A DNA stretch of 34,048 nucleotides from Pseudomonadales bacterium (GCA_022821865.1 JAJECW010000069.1:1-34048); one strand, 5' to 3'. Shown: positions 9,255 to 18,490, counted from the first letter of the stretch. Numbers and translations: made by a program. Notes: generated from the letters alone by a model not told the origin.

Positions 9255-9282
9255 TTGACATATCTTTATACCATGTGATACC
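9255..9282 (+). promoter_or_regulatory. candidate promoter of the DUF1838-VOC operon
   Basis: TTGACA at 9255-9260 is a perfect -35. After 16 bases comes GATACC (9277-9282), a weak -10 rescued by an extended TG two bases upstream (9274-9275). The region 9246-9284 is AT-rich against a GC-rich background and separates two divergent operons. The bases around the -35 (TATTGACAT) match eight of nine of the half-site of the palindrome at 18513-18530. Confidence 0.45.
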
Positions 9283-9335
9283 TTCAAAGCGAATCAGCGA
9301 CCAGCGCCAGTGATTCCAAAGACAGGAGTGTGGAA

Positions 9336-10226
9336 ATGAAACTTGCCTTACCCCGGCTTGCCTTGCAAATTATGCCGATTCTTGCGCTGGCATATTTCCC
9401 GGCAGCCGTCGCCGCCGAACTCGATCCGGCCACCGCCGAAGGCAATATCGCCATCAACCGCAAGATACACTGTTCGCTGGAAGACGCCTCGCCCCAGGTT
9501 TTTCAATGGTTCGGGCGAGCATACTCCCGCGTACCCGGCGAGCCCGACCGGCACCTGTTCAATCTCGACGGCATGAACATCCGCCAATGCGTGAGCATCG
9601 ACGATCCCGAGCGGGGCCCCGGCTATCGCATGGTCTCGCGGGAACTCATGCTCTACCTCGACCCGCGAACCAACGAAGTCCTGCGCAGTTTCGCCAATCC
9701 CTGGACGGGCGCGGACAACGATGTCATTCACGTGGCCAACGATCCGGTCAACGGGCGGCCGACATTCGCCCGCACCGCCGAAGGCGAGGACATTCCCTTC
9801 GACTTGCAGGATATCAACGGCAACTGGCTGATGCGGATCGAAGTGCCGCTGTTCTACACCAATCCCATGGCCGGGGATTATCAGAATTACGTTGGGGGAA
9901 CGTACCACGCCACGGAAATCTTCGATTTCAACGGCGATACCGGAGAGTTGCTCGACGCGGACTCCCCGGTGGCGTATCCGGTGGTGTCCTGGGTGCGGCT
10001 GGCGCCCTGGCTGCCCTGGATGCGGATGGGCGATCGCACGGGCATGATGTATTTCAACGCGATGGGCCGCAAGCTGGAAGACTTCGACCAGCTATCGGCG
10101 ACCATGCGGGACGAGATCGCCGAGAGTTATCCGGAATACGTAGCCCCGCCGGGTCTCGACGATACCAGGCCCAACGAGACTTCCTGGACCTTCATGAAGA
10201 AGATCATCGACGGAGCCGAACAATGA
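9336..10226 (+). CDS. exported DUF1838 family protein
   Basis: The start is ATG 9336, 7 bases after AGGAG, rather than the GTG at 9330. The product has 296 residues with a signal peptide ending near AVAAE (about residue 26), so it is probably periplasmic. The mature part matches my recollection of DUF1838: HLFNLDGMNIRQC, GYRMVSRELMLYLDP, FANPWTG and a C-terminal TSWTFMKKII. The family has no established activity. It is coupled to the following exported VOC gene by an ATGA overlap (10223-10226), suggesting the two mature proteins work in the same compartment. The family name comes from memory of these conserved blocks and not from a search. Confidence 0.75.
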   Translation: MKLALPRLALQIMPILALAYFPAAVAAELDPATAEGNIAINRKIHCSLEDASPQVFQWFGRAYSRVPGEPDRHLFNLDGMNIRQCVSIDDPERGPGYRMVSRELMLYLDPRTNEVLRSFANPWTGADNDVIHVANDPVNGRPTFARTAEGEDIPFDLQDINGNWLMRIEVPLFYTNPMAGDYQNYVGGTYHATEIFDFNGDTGELLDADSPVAYPVVSWVRLAPWLPWMRMGDRTGMMYFNAMGRKLEDFDQLSATMRDEIAESYPEYVAPPGLDDTRPNETSWTFMKKIIDGAEQ

Positions 10227-10783
10227 AAATCCGAATCCCGGCCCTGCTCGCGGCTTGGCTTGCGGCCTGGGCGGCATTCGCCGACACCGTCCCCGAGGAC
10301 CAGCGCGTACCGCTCGATTTCCGGCGCACCACCCTGGTGGTGGCGGACATCGAGCGTTCGCTCGAGTTCTATCGCGACGCCCTGGGCATGGCGGTGATTT
10401 ACGACAATCTCATCGTGACCCCGCCGGAAGCGAGCCGGGAAGACGCCGACCTCGTGCGGCGCCTGGTTTTCCTGCGGGCCAACGATGACTACATCGGCGT
10501 GCTCGGCCTGCTGCAATACTTCAAGCCGGTGCGGGAAACCGTCGATCTCACGGGAAGCGCTTTCAAGCAGGGCACCGCGGTGATGCTGTTCAACGTGGAA
10601 GACCTGCCCGCCGTCTTCGACCGCGCCAGCACCGTGGAGGGCGTTGTGATCATCGACGAGCCCACGCCCATGTCCTTTCCTTCCTACGACGGGGAGGCTT
10701 CCATCGAGGTCATGGTCAGCACCCTGCAGGACCCGGACGGTTTTACCGTTGAGGTCAACGAGTTGCTGTCGGAGATTCGTTAG
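10223..10783 (+). CDS. exported VOC (glyoxalase/bleomycin-resistance fold) protein
   Basis: The 186-residue protein carries an N-terminal signal peptide (about residues 1-20, ending AAFAD), unusual for the mainly cytosolic VOC superfamily. The VOC unit begins RRTTLVVADIERSLEFYRD and ends QDPDGFTVEVNELL. Where glyoxalase I has its first metal-binding histidine there is R35; the C-terminal glutamate is kept. A long insertion lies between the first two strands (about residues 60-75). It is coupled to the DUF1838 gene by a 4-base overlap and its stop overlaps the convergent alpha/beta hydrolase stop by 4 bases. It may bind or transform a small molecule in the periplasm; the ligand is unknown. Confidence 0.82.
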   Translation: MKIRIPALLAAWLAAWAAFADTVPEDQRVPLDFRRTTLVVADIERSLEFYRDALGMAVIYDNLIVTPPEASREDADLVRRLVFLRANDDYIGVLGLLQYFKPVRETVDLTGSAFKQGTAVMLFNVEDLPAVFDRASTVEGVVIIDEPTPMSFPSYDGEASIEVMVSTLQDPDGFTVEVNELLSEIR

Positions 10784-11652
10784 CCAGTCGCCGTCTTGCG
10801 AGCCCCCCCGTCATCCTGCGCGTAGTCTCCCGCCAGTTCCGCAACGGCGCCGCGGATTGCCGCCAGCCGCTGTTCCATCGTCGGACCGCAATGGACCATG
10901 CCGATGTTCGCGGGCAATTCCATGTGGTCGAGGCGGTCGGCGTATTTGCGCAGCATCCCGCCGCGCCAGCGGATGATCCGCGTCGGGACGGAAACCCCGA
11001 ACAGGCGCTTGGCGTCTTCGTTGAGAAAGGCGCCGCGATAAGCGCGGGCGTAATCGGCCCCGGCGCGAAGCTGATCGACCAGCATCGCCTGCCGCGTCTC
11101 CAGTGGAGCGGCGCCCGCCGGGGCGAAGCGGTGCTCCTCGTCCCGCTCGAACCAGGGAAACCATTGCCAGGTCGCGCTGACCATCTCCCATGCCTTTTGC
11201 AGATGGGCGCCGTCTTCGCGCGGCGAGAGATCGGGGAAATAGCGCGCCAATATGTATTCGCGCTCGTCGTCGGTGAAATGAGCCGCGTTGTCGAGTACGA
11301 GAAAATGCGCGGCTTCGGGCCAGGCGCGGGCGAATTCGATGGCGATCTGGGCGCCGGTGGAGGAACCGTATACGCCGGCACGCTCGAACCCGAGCGCGGC
11401 GATGAACTGCTTGAGCCAGGCTGCGTATCCGCTCAGGTCTTCGCCTGGTTCGGCCAGGGGGTCCGAGGCGCCGTAGCCCGGCGTGTCGGGGGCGACCGCG
11501 TACACGCCTTCCGGCAACGCGGCCATCGTGGGTTCCATCCAGGCCGACGACAAGGGCGAAGCGTGCAACAGGATCAGCGGCAAGCCGTCGCCGCGACAGC
11601 GGTAGTGGGTTTGCCTGCCGTCCGGCAGTTCCGCATAGGCGCGTTTGCTCAC
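10780..11652 (-). CDS. alpha/beta hydrolase
   Basis: A 290-residue single-domain alpha/beta hydrolase without a signal peptide. The oxyanion region LLHASPLSSAW (about residues 28-38) and the nucleophile elbow G-S-S-T-G with S98 are clear. A cap region rich in aromatics (about 135-215) follows. The likely catalytic histidine is in GMVHCGPTMEQR near the C-terminus; the acid residue is less certain. It is the last gene of the minus-strand operon and overlaps the FAD oxidase gene by 4 bases. Possible roles are ester, lactone or C-C bond hydrolysis after oxidation of the substrate by the two flavoenzymes upstream; this is inference from context. Confidence 0.87.
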   Translation of the reverse strand: MSKRAYAELPDGRQTHYRCRGDGLPLILLHASPLSSAWMEPTMAALPEGVYAVAPDTPGYGASDPLAEPGEDLSGYAAWLKQFIAALGFERAGVYGSSTGAQIAIEFARAWPEAAHFLVLDNAAHFTDDEREYILARYFPDLSPREDGAHLQKAWEMVSATWQWFPWFERDEEHRFAPAGAAPLETRQAMLVDQLRAGADYARAYRGAFLNEDAKRLFGVSVPTRIIRWRGGMLRKYADRLDHMELPANIGMVHCGPTMEQRLAAIRGAVAELAGDYAQDDGGARKTATG

Positions 11653-13217
11653 AGGCCAAGCGCTCCCGGATTCATGCGCCGCTCCGGGTCAAGCTCCCGC
11701 TTGAGCGCCCGCAGCAGGCGCCAGTTGGCCTCGCGCAATCCCTCCCGGTAGGGATAGGATTTGCCGAGTTGCAGGTGCGCCGCGCCCAGTTCCATGAAGC
11801 GGCTGATCAGGGCCTGACGGATTTCCTCCACCGCGGCGCGTGCCGCCGGATTTTCCGGAAAACCGCGAATCTTGCGCAGATGTCCCGGCTCCACGCTGCG
11901 GCGATGAATTTCTTCCAGCGCATCGGGCCAGAAAAACACCGGCTCCAGCACGGTGCAATGGGTGGCTATGGTGGTCAACAGATAGCCCACGCCGATTTGG
12001 TGTTCGGCCAGCAGTGGATCGTAGTTTGCAAACAGTTCCCGGATCGATTCCATGGCGGCGATTGCGCGGGAATGGGGGAAAATGCCATGCACCGGAACCC
12101 AGCGCTCGCCCTCGGGGCCGATGATGCCGTTCACCGGCCCGAAGGGATTGGCCCGCAGCACCCTGGGAACCGTGTCGGGCAGTTCCCGCCCGCCCTGGTC
12201 CGCGGCGATCTTGCGCGCGGCTTCCAGCCGCCCGGCCGCCCCCGTTCCGCTCCGGTCCTCCATCATCACATGGCAGGACCATGCGGCGTCTTGCAGAAAA
12301 CCGCGCCCGGTCATGGCAATCCGCGCGCCCTCGCCAAGGGCTTTGGCCACGCCGCCGGTGGATTTCATGACGCCGAGCAGGTTTTTCGCGTCGGTCGCCA
12401 GGCTTTCCCGGCGCGCGCGCTGGGATTGCAGGAATGGGTCGAAGCCAAAACACTCCATGGCGAGATCCTGGCGCGAGATTTCCGCCATGGCCCCAAGCAG
12501 GGCCGGGTAGTCGTCAAAGGCGAAGCTGGCGCAAGACCGGGCCGCATGTTCCGGTATCAGGCGCAGGGTCGCCGCGGCCTTGACTCCCAGCGCGCCGCAG
12601 TCGCCGCAGAACAGTCCGGTGAGGTCCGGGCCATGCTGGCGGAAAAATGGGCCGGCCCGCTTCTGGCCGGCGGAGCCGGTATCGAGCAGGGAACCGTCGG
12701 CCAACACCACTTTGAGCGACAGGACCGACTCGGCGGCCGAGCCGTGTTGTCCCGAACCCCAGAAGATACTGTTCTGGGACAGACTGCCGCCAACCGTGGC
12801 GTGGATGCCGGAAAGCGTGCCCCAGTAAGGCGTGCGCAGGCCGGTTCCCGCCAGCGCCTCATGCAGTTCGCGCCAGCTCGCGCCGGCTTCCACGGTGACG
12901 TGGCTGTCCTCGCGATTGATTTCCAGCACCCGGTTCAGGCCGCCCATGTCGATGAGCACGGAATCGCTTTCCGCGGGCACATAGCCGCTGCTGTAGGACA
13001 TGCCGCCGCCCCGGGCGATTACCGCGCGGCCGGCGTCCGCGGCGGTCAATACCGCCGCCGCCAGTTGTTCGATGCTCGCGGGGCGCAGGACGAGGCCCGC
13101 TGGCAGGTCCCGGGTGAAGATGTCCTGGGCGAGCGCGTCGCGGGTTTGCGCGTCCCGGCTCAGCGCGTCCTTGCCGAGCAGGGCCTCGAATTGCTCGATG
13201 AGGGCGTCGTCGATCAC
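11649..13217 (-). CDS. FAD-linked oxidase (PCMH / vanillyl-alcohol oxidase superfamily)
   Basis: A 522-residue cytosolic flavoenzyme. The N-terminal PCMH FAD-binding domain (about residues 40-225) shows ARGGGMSYSSG, the VEAGASWREL strand and GTLSGIHATVGGSLSQN. The C-terminal substrate domain ends with DPERRMNPGALGL, typical of glycolate-oxidase-subunit-D and 4-cresol / vanillyl-alcohol oxidase relatives. The start is GTG at 13217, sharing one base with the amine oxidase stop (TAGTG), and its end overlaps the hydrolase start by 4 bases. Family members oxidise phenolic or 2-hydroxy-acid substrates; which applies here cannot be read from the sequence. Confidence 0.88.
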   Translation of the reverse strand: MIDDALIEQFEALLGKDALSRDAQTRDALAQDIFTRDLPAGLVLRPASIEQLAAAVLTAADAGRAVIARGGGMSYSSGYVPAESDSVLIDMGGLNRVLEINREDSHVTVEAGASWRELHEALAGTGLRTPYWGTLSGIHATVGGSLSQNSIFWGSGQHGSAAESVLSLKVVLADGSLLDTGSAGQKRAGPFFRQHGPDLTGLFCGDCGALGVKAAATLRLIPEHAARSCASFAFDDYPALLGAMAEISRQDLAMECFGFDPFLQSQRARRESLATDAKNLLGVMKSTGGVAKALGEGARIAMTGRGFLQDAAWSCHVMMEDRSGTGAAGRLEAARKIAADQGGRELPDTVPRVLRANPFGPVNGIIGPEGERWVPVHGIFPHSRAIAAMESIRELFANYDPLLAEHQIGVGYLLTTIATHCTVLEPVFFWPDALEEIHRRSVEPGHLRKIRGFPENPAARAAVEEIRQALISRFMELGAAHLQLGKSYPYREGLREANWRLLRALKRELDPERRMNPGALGL

Positions 13218-14662
13218 TATGCCAGCTTTGCCATGACTTCCCGTGCGGCGCGTTCGGCGGACTCGAACGCGCCTTCCATGCCGGAGAATTCCGCCGCGGT
13301 ATGTTCGCCGGCAAAGTGAATGCCTCCCGCGGGCTGCCGCAGGGCCTGGTAATAGCGCCCGATCTGGCCCGGCGCCCAGGCCGGCCAGCTTCCGCCGCTG
13401 AAAGGGTTGGCGGCCCAGCGCACCAGGGCGCGCAGATGCAGCTTGCCCCGGGCATCGGGATAGACGCGGGCGATATCCGCCAGGAGGCGCTCACCGGCCT
13501 CGGCTTCGCCCAGGCTGTCGTAGCGGTCGCAGCCGTCGCCATTGACCCAGACGGTCAGCCGCACACCGCCGCTGTCCCCGACCCGACTCGCAAACAACCT
13601 GCCGAACTCGGCATTGGACCAGATCGAGCCGGGAATGCCGCTTGCCTCCCATTCATCCCCCGAGGCTTCCAGATAAGCCTGGGTCACCTTGTTGAAGGCG
13701 ACGGTATCCATCGCTTCCCGCTGCCGGGCGGGGAGGGCGGGGCTGAACTCGACGCGCTTGAGCGCCGGTACGGGCAGGCTCAGGACCGCCGCATCGGCTT
13801 CGATTTCCCGCCCGCTGGCGCAATGCAGACGCACCTCGCCACTGGCGCTTTCGACCCGGGTCAGGGTTTCGCCGAGCGATACGGGCTGCGCCAGTCTTGC
13901 GGCCATGGCTTCCGGCAGCCGCATATTGCCGCCTTCCACTTCGAGCAGCGAGGCGCCTTCGGCGCCGGCGCGCTGAAAACCCGCCACCACCCGGTACAGG
14001 CTCAACAGCGAGGTGTCGGCAAAGCGGTTGCCGTAGCCGTTGTTGGCGCCGAGCAGGGCAAGCCCGGCCTCGTCGAGCCCCTGGCCGCGGAACCACTCGC
14101 TGGCGGAAACGTCGTATCGCGACATGGCCTCGTCCTGCCAGTCGGAAGTCTGCCGGAAGGGAGGTTCGCGCAACAGGAAGCCTGTGAGCCGGTCGGGAGT
14201 GATCGTCCTGAATTCCTCCGGGAAGGGATTGCGTGGAGACTCCGCCCAGCTTTGCCGGGTTTCGGGCATGCCGTCGATCAGCCAGGAAGTCGGCAGCGAG
14301 CCGCCGGACTCGTCCGCCACGAGCCGCACGCCGGCGTCTTCGGCCGCGGCGAGCAGGCGCCGGTAATTGGAGCCGATCTGGCTGCCGCCGGCTTCGGGGC
14401 GGCCCGGCACGTGGTCGAGCGTCAGGATTCGCCCGCCGACGCGGTTGCGGCCTTCCAGAACGATGACCTCATATCCCGCATTCTGTAGCAGCAGCGCGGC
14501 ATGGAGCCCCGAAAGCCCGGCGCCCACAACGGCAACCCGCCGCACTTGGGCTTGAATCCGGGCCTGAATCGCCGCCGGCAGGGCGGCAAAGGCAGCCGTT
14601 GCCGCGGCGCCGGCGAGGAAACGCCGGCGCGTGACTGGCTTTGGTTTGGTGTCAAAAATCAT
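13217..14662 (-). CDS. Tat-exported flavin monoamine oxidase-like protein
   Basis: The 481-residue protein begins with a twin-arginine signal (TRRRFLAGAA, residues 11-20, then a hydrophobic Ala-rich stretch), so the folded flavoprotein is probably exported to the periplasm. The FAD dinucleotide site is VAVVGAGLSGLHAA (GAGLSG at 47-52) with acidic E70 closing the fold. GRNRVGGRI is the usual second amine-oxidase motif. The C-terminus GGIHFAGEHTAAEFSGMEGAFESAERAA is the flavin-binding signature, mentioned here as split motifs FAGEHT and GMEGAFESAERAA. It overlaps the TonB receptor gene by 11 bases and the FAD oxidase by one base. It may deaminate or dehydrogenate the compound imported by the receptor. 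Confidence 0.9.
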   Translation of the reverse strand: MIFDTKPKPVTRRRFLAGAAATAAFAALPAAIQARIQAQVRRVAVVGAGLSGLHAALLLQNAGYEVIVLEGRNRVGGRILTLDHVPGRPEAGGSQIGSNYRRLLAAAEDAGVRLVADESGGSLPTSWLIDGMPETRQSWAESPRNPFPEEFRTITPDRLTGFLLREPPFRQTSDWQDEAMSRYDVSASEWFRGQGLDEAGLALLGANNGYGNRFADTSLLSLYRVVAGFQRAGAEGASLLEVEGGNMRLPEAMAARLAQPVSLGETLTRVESASGEVRLHCASGREIEADAAVLSLPVPALKRVEFSPALPARQREAMDTVAFNKVTQAYLEASGDEWEASGIPGSIWSNAEFGRLFASRVGDSGGVRLTVWVNGDGCDRYDSLGEAEAGERLLADIARVYPDARGKLHLRALVRWAANPFSGGSWPAWAPGQIGRYYQALRQPAGGIHFAGEHTAAEFSGMEGAFESAERAAREVMAKLA

Positions 14663-17057
14663 AACTCAACTCAATCCCCAATTGACGCTCGCGCCGCGGC
14701 AAGGCGAAGAAGGCGCGGGGAGCGCTTCTGTCCGCGGTCGGCGGCGCCACGTTGAGCGAGGCGAAAGTGAAATACGGCGATTGCAGCCAACGGGTGGCGA
14801 GAATCGCCGAGTCCTCGTTGGTCAGGTTGCGGCCGAGCAGGGCCAGGCTCCAGTTTTCGCCCTGAATGCCCAGCCGGGCGCCCACCAGCGTTGCCGCGCC
14901 GGTATAGGACGACTGGTGCAACTGGGTATAGCGCTTCGATTCGTAGCTCACATTGAAATTGCCGAAGAAGCTCAGGCCGTTGTTCATGGGGCGGGAGAAA
15001 TCGACGAAGGCGCTGGCCTGGTGTTTTGAGCCCATGGGAAACTGGTGCCCCGCCACCGAGCAGTCGCCCATGCCGTTGGGGTTCAGCGATGTGGCCGGAT
15101 CGCCGTTGAAGCGCCCGCCGCCGCTGGTGAGGCTCCATTGGAACTCGTCGCAGCCGCTGGTGAATTCCGAATCCGCCAGGCCGTAGGTGACCCCGGCCCG
15201 GGTAAAGTCATTGAGTTGGGCGAGCAAATCGATTTCGATCCCCATGACTTCGCCGTCGGCCTGGTTGGTGACGATGGAATTGAGCGCCCCGGTGGGGTCG
15301 GCCACCGGCGTGGTGAGCTGGTACTTGCTGATGTCGGTCCAGTACAGCGCGAGATTGAGCTGGGCCCGGCCGTCGAGCAGGGCGGTCTTGAGCCCGCCTT
15401 CGAGGTTCTGCGATTCCTCCTCGTCATAGGAGGGCCGGCCGGTGGCCGCGCCGTCGGCGCCGTTGAGGCCGCCGGGCTTGATGCCCTGGGAATAAATGCC
15501 GTAGAGCATGGCGTCTTCGTTGAGGCGGTAGTCCAGGGTGACTCGCGGCGCGAAACTGGTAAAGCTCTTGGCGCCGCTGAAATCGATCGCGCCCATGGCG
15601 TTGATGTCTTTCTGGGATTTTTCCTCATCGGCGTAGCGCAGCTCGACGGTGGCGCTGGCGCGGTCCGAGAAATCCCAGCCCGCGGAGCCGAACACGGCAA
15701 AATTGCTGATGTGATTGTCGATGCCATCGGGGGTGATGCTGTCGCCGGGCAGAATGTCGCTGGCGTCCTCTTCGAGGTCGTACTGGAATATGCCGGCGCT
15801 CCAGCGAACCGCGGCGTCGGGTGCCGAATCGAGCCGCAACTCGTAAGTGGTTTCGCTGTAGTCGGTGATGCCGGAAATCGCGAAAAAGGCCTCGGGGCCG
15901 AGGAAGAAATTGGTGGGGCCATGGTCCGAGTCGGAGCCCGTCCTGGCTTCCTCGTCGCGGCTGGAAACCTGGAAGGTCAGGGTGTTGCCGGAGTCGAAAT
16001 CGTAGGAAGCCGACATCGAATAGACGTTCAGGTCGCGCTCGACGCCGCTGAAGGCGACGCCCTGGCCAAGCGAGTAGACGTTGCCGAAGAAGGTGCTGCC
16101 GGCGTTGATTCCCGGGATCAGGTTGGGAACGCCGTCGGCGTCCGGGCCGTCATTGAGGGCGATGGGCCGCGCCTGGATTTCACCGCAGTAATACTGGTTG
16201 CGGTTGGTGCTTTCCACCAGGGGCCAGAAAGCCAGGGAGCGGAATCCGGGGTAGCAGTTGTTCTCGGCCGCCGATTGCAGGAAGAAGGGGCGGGTGCCGT
16301 CTTCGTCCTCCTGGCGCTGCAGCCGGGCGGTGAGGGAAAAGGCGTCGTTTGGGGTCCAGTCGAAAGTGACGTTGATCGAGTCGCTTTGCTCCTGCCCCAC
16401 GGGCCGGTCGGTCACCGTATTGGTCCACTGGCCGTCGAATTCGTAGTGTCGCACCGCGGCCTGCATGGCGAGCACGCCGTCGATCAACTGGCCGCCCACG
16501 TTGCCAACGAGTTCGCTCTCGCCGTCGCCCAGTCCGCGAACCCGCGCCCTGCCGGAAAAGTCCTGTCCCGGACGGCGGGTGACGAAATTGATCGCCCCCG
16601 AATAGGTATTGCGGCCGTAGAGCGCGCTTTGCGGCCCCTTGATGACTTCCACCCGTTCGAGATTCGACATGTCGAGCGACTGGATATCGCCGGCGTAATA
16701 CATGCCGTCGACGAAGTAGGCGACGCCGCTTTCCACGCCGAATTGCACCCTGGCGAGGATATTGCCCTGGCCGCGAATCACCGGCCTTTCGGTGGAGCGG
16801 CCGAAGGCGCTGGAGAAGCTCAGCCCCGGCGTGAAGCGCGCGATATCGGTGACGCTGTTGATGTCGAGCTGTTCGATCGACGTGTTGGTGAACGCCGACA
16901 CCGATACCGGCGCGTCGTTGAGGTTTTCCTCGACCTTGCGGGCGGTGACGGTGATCTCCTCGATCAGGCTGTCCTGGGCGAGCGCCGGCGCGCTCAAAAC
17001 CATCCCGGTAACGACCGCGGCTGATGTCTGCAAGCTGAATTTGCCAAGACTGCGCAT
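14652..17057 (-). CDS. TonB-dependent outer-membrane receptor 1 of the island
   Basis: An 801-residue receptor with a signal peptide ending near residue 27 (APALAQ), a TonB-box-like EEITVTARK just after it, and a plug domain with RVEVIKGPQSALYGRNTYSGAIN (motifs VIKGPQSALYGRN and SGAIN). The remainder is a 22-strand-type barrel ending in the terminal aromatic F of ELSYDF. AGAGGA-like purines sit about 8 bases before ATG 17057. It is closely related in its N-terminal 200 residues to the receptor at 18636, including the AFGR and PVIRGQ motifs. It leads the operon receptor, amine oxidase, FAD oxidase, hydrolase, so it probably imports their substrate. The substrate is unknown. Confidence 0.93.
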   Translation of the reverse strand: MRSLGKFSLQTSAAVVTGMVLSAPALAQDSLIEEITVTARKVEENLNDAPVSVSAFTNTSIEQLDINSVTDIARFTPGLSFSSAFGRSTERPVIRGQGNILARVQFGVESGVAYFVDGMYYAGDIQSLDMSNLERVEVIKGPQSALYGRNTYSGAINFVTRRPGQDFSGRARVRGLGDGESELVGNVGGQLIDGVLAMQAAVRHYEFDGQWTNTVTDRPVGQEQSDSINVTFDWTPNDAFSLTARLQRQEDEDGTRPFFLQSAAENNCYPGFRSLAFWPLVESTNRNQYYCGEIQARPIALNDGPDADGVPNLIPGINAGSTFFGNVYSLGQGVAFSGVERDLNVYSMSASYDFDSGNTLTFQVSSRDEEARTGSDSDHGPTNFFLGPEAFFAISGITDYSETTYELRLDSAPDAAVRWSAGIFQYDLEEDASDILPGDSITPDGIDNHISNFAVFGSAGWDFSDRASATVELRYADEEKSQKDINAMGAIDFSGAKSFTSFAPRVTLDYRLNEDAMLYGIYSQGIKPGGLNGADGAATGRPSYDEEESQNLEGGLKTALLDGRAQLNLALYWTDISKYQLTTPVADPTGALNSIVTNQADGEVMGIEIDLLAQLNDFTRAGVTYGLADSEFTSGCDEFQWSLTSGGGRFNGDPATSLNPNGMGDCSVAGHQFPMGSKHQASAFVDFSRPMNNGLSFFGNFNVSYESKRYTQLHQSSYTGAATLVGARLGIQGENWSLALLGRNLTNEDSAILATRWLQSPYFTFASLNVAPPTADRSAPRAFFALPRRERQLGIELSYDF

Positions 17058-17150
17058 GGGTAGGGTCCTCTTGTGGCGTCACACGCGCTCACGAACCGCT
17101 TCCTGCCGTTCGGGATCAGGCATGCAACCATATCCGCATATTATTATGTT

Positions 17151-17180
17151 TTTATACATCACGCCAACGGAATCGATCAA
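17151..17180 (-). promoter_or_regulatory. candidate promoter of TonB receptor 1 operon
   Basis: On the minus strand TTGATC (17180-17175) is followed by 18 bases and TATAAA (17156-17151). The region 17130-17165 is AT-rich within GC-rich surroundings and lies 94 bases before the receptor start. TATTGAT at the -35 repeats the half-site seen at 9253 and 18513-18530. Transcription from the upstream CpcT-like gene could also read through. Confidence 0.35.
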
Positions 17181-17212
17181 TACCCGGAAAATGCGGGTAG
17201 CGGTTTTGACCG

Positions 17213-18463
17213 TCAGGGTGGAGCGGCGTCCGGTACGGGGCCCGAGACCTTGATTTCGTCGATGAGCGTGCGCCGGACGGTCCGCCCGTCGCGCATGTAC
17301 TGGGTCGCCCGCATGCGCACATCGGGGTCGCCGGGCCTGAAGCTGACGACTTCGGAAACCGTCAATCCGGAGCCATCCTTGAATTCCATCAGGAACACCG
17401 AAGTCTGGCCCGCTTCGTCCGCGGCGACGGCCTTGGCCCAGCCTTCGAGCCGATCATTGAAAAAGCGCAGGCGGTCCACATCCCATTTGCCATGACTTTC
17501 GATGCGCTGCTCCTGGTCGCTGTCGGGATTCAGGAGGTTGATCTGGTGGTAGTCGTAAGCTTCGCCGTCCGGCAACAGGCGCACGGTGATTCTCGACGGC
17601 AGCGTCTCGATAATCTCCCCTTCGGGGTCAACCCGGCGGAACGTGCCTTCCCAGACGCCTTCCATTTTCGCGGTAAGCGGAATGCGTCGGCGCAATTCCG
17701 CCCGGGAAATGCGGTCGCCATTGGCGAGGACGGGCTGGTCGGACAGGCGGTCGAAGCGCAGCCATGAAAATCCATCGATTTCGCCGCGGATGGAACCGTC
17801 CTCCAACTTGATGGAGCGGTCGCGATACCAGAGCCGGTGGCGGTCGAGCACCATGTCGAACTCGGCGTAGACGGGGCCGCTTTGCGGATGCTCGTAGCGG
17901 CAGGCCCGCGGACGCATGCCTCCCTTGAAGCGCTCGTTTTCCGGTTCCCAGCGGAAAAACAGATTGCATTCGGCAACCGGGAAGAGATCCTCGCGGCGCA
18001 GTTGCGCCACCTCCCCGGGTGGCAGGAAAGGGCGGTCGTAGGCTTGGTCGAGCGAGGTGAAAAGCTGCTCGACTTCGATTTCGCCGGTGCTTTCGCGCCA
18101 CAGCAGCGACATGACGCGCTGGCGGTGCGCCAATTGCGGCCGGTCGGTCCTGATTTCTTCGAGAAACAGGACCACGTCGCCCAGGGCCGGCGCGTCGAGC
18201 CGGTGAATGCGCATGTCCCGCGTGAGACGCACGGCTTCCGGGTAGTCCGGCTCCCGATTCAGCCGCTCGGCTCTGGCCTGGCGCTCGTTGGAGAACGTCC
18301 CGGTCCAATAATCTGCAAAAGTATCGAGCAACTCCGCGCCGTCCGCTTCCCCGGCGCCGAAGGTCGGAGACGGCCAATGCGCTGCGAACAGGGTTATGGC
18401 CAGGACGGCTGCGGAAAAGAGTTTGGAGGAAGTGCTTTTCGCGTTGCAACGGATTGTTGTCAT
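17213..18463 (-). CDS. exported CpcT/CpeT-like protein with second lipocalin-like domain
   Basis: The start is ATG 18463, 8 bases after AAAGG; longer upstream extensions would cross the divergent promoter. The 416-residue product has a signal peptide (about 1-36, ending TFGAG). Residues about 45-235 resemble CpcT/CpeT: LLDTFADYWTGTFSNERQA, HRQRVMSLLWR, YEHPQSGPVY and WYRDRSIKLEDG, each a partial match to the chromophore-lyase family of cyanobacteria. Residues about 268-416, from MEGVWEGTFRR to the end, look like another calycin domain (DUF3598-like). A bilin lyase role is not expected in a bacterium without phycobiliproteins; ligand binding is more plausible. It lies 155 bases upstream of receptor 1 on the same strand and is divergent from receptor 2. 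Domain names are from recollection. Confidence 0.7.
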   Translation of the reverse strand: MTTIRCNAKSTSSKLFSAAVLAITLFAAHWPSPTFGAGEADGAELLDTFADYWTGTFSNERQARAERLNREPDYPEAVRLTRDMRIHRLDAPALGDVVLFLEEIRTDRPQLAHRQRVMSLLWRESTGEIEVEQLFTSLDQAYDRPFLPPGEVAQLRREDLFPVAECNLFFRWEPENERFKGGMRPRACRYEHPQSGPVYAEFDMVLDRHRLWYRDRSIKLEDGSIRGEIDGFSWLRFDRLSDQPVLANGDRISRAELRRRIPLTAKMEGVWEGTFRRVDPEGEIIETLPSRITVRLLPDGEAYDYHQINLLNPDSDQEQRIESHGKWDVDRLRFFNDRLEGWAKAVAADEAGQTSVFLMEFKDGSGLTVSEVVSFRPGDPDVRMRATQYMRDGRTVRRTLIDEIKVSGPVPDAAPP

Positions 18464-18490
18464 GGATGAGACCTTTGAAATGAGGCTGTA

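Noticed and set aside
15045..17024. 659-codon plus-strand frame opposite TonB receptor 1
   Set aside because: It has no start context and low-complexity composition; the minus-strand receptor is complete and typical.
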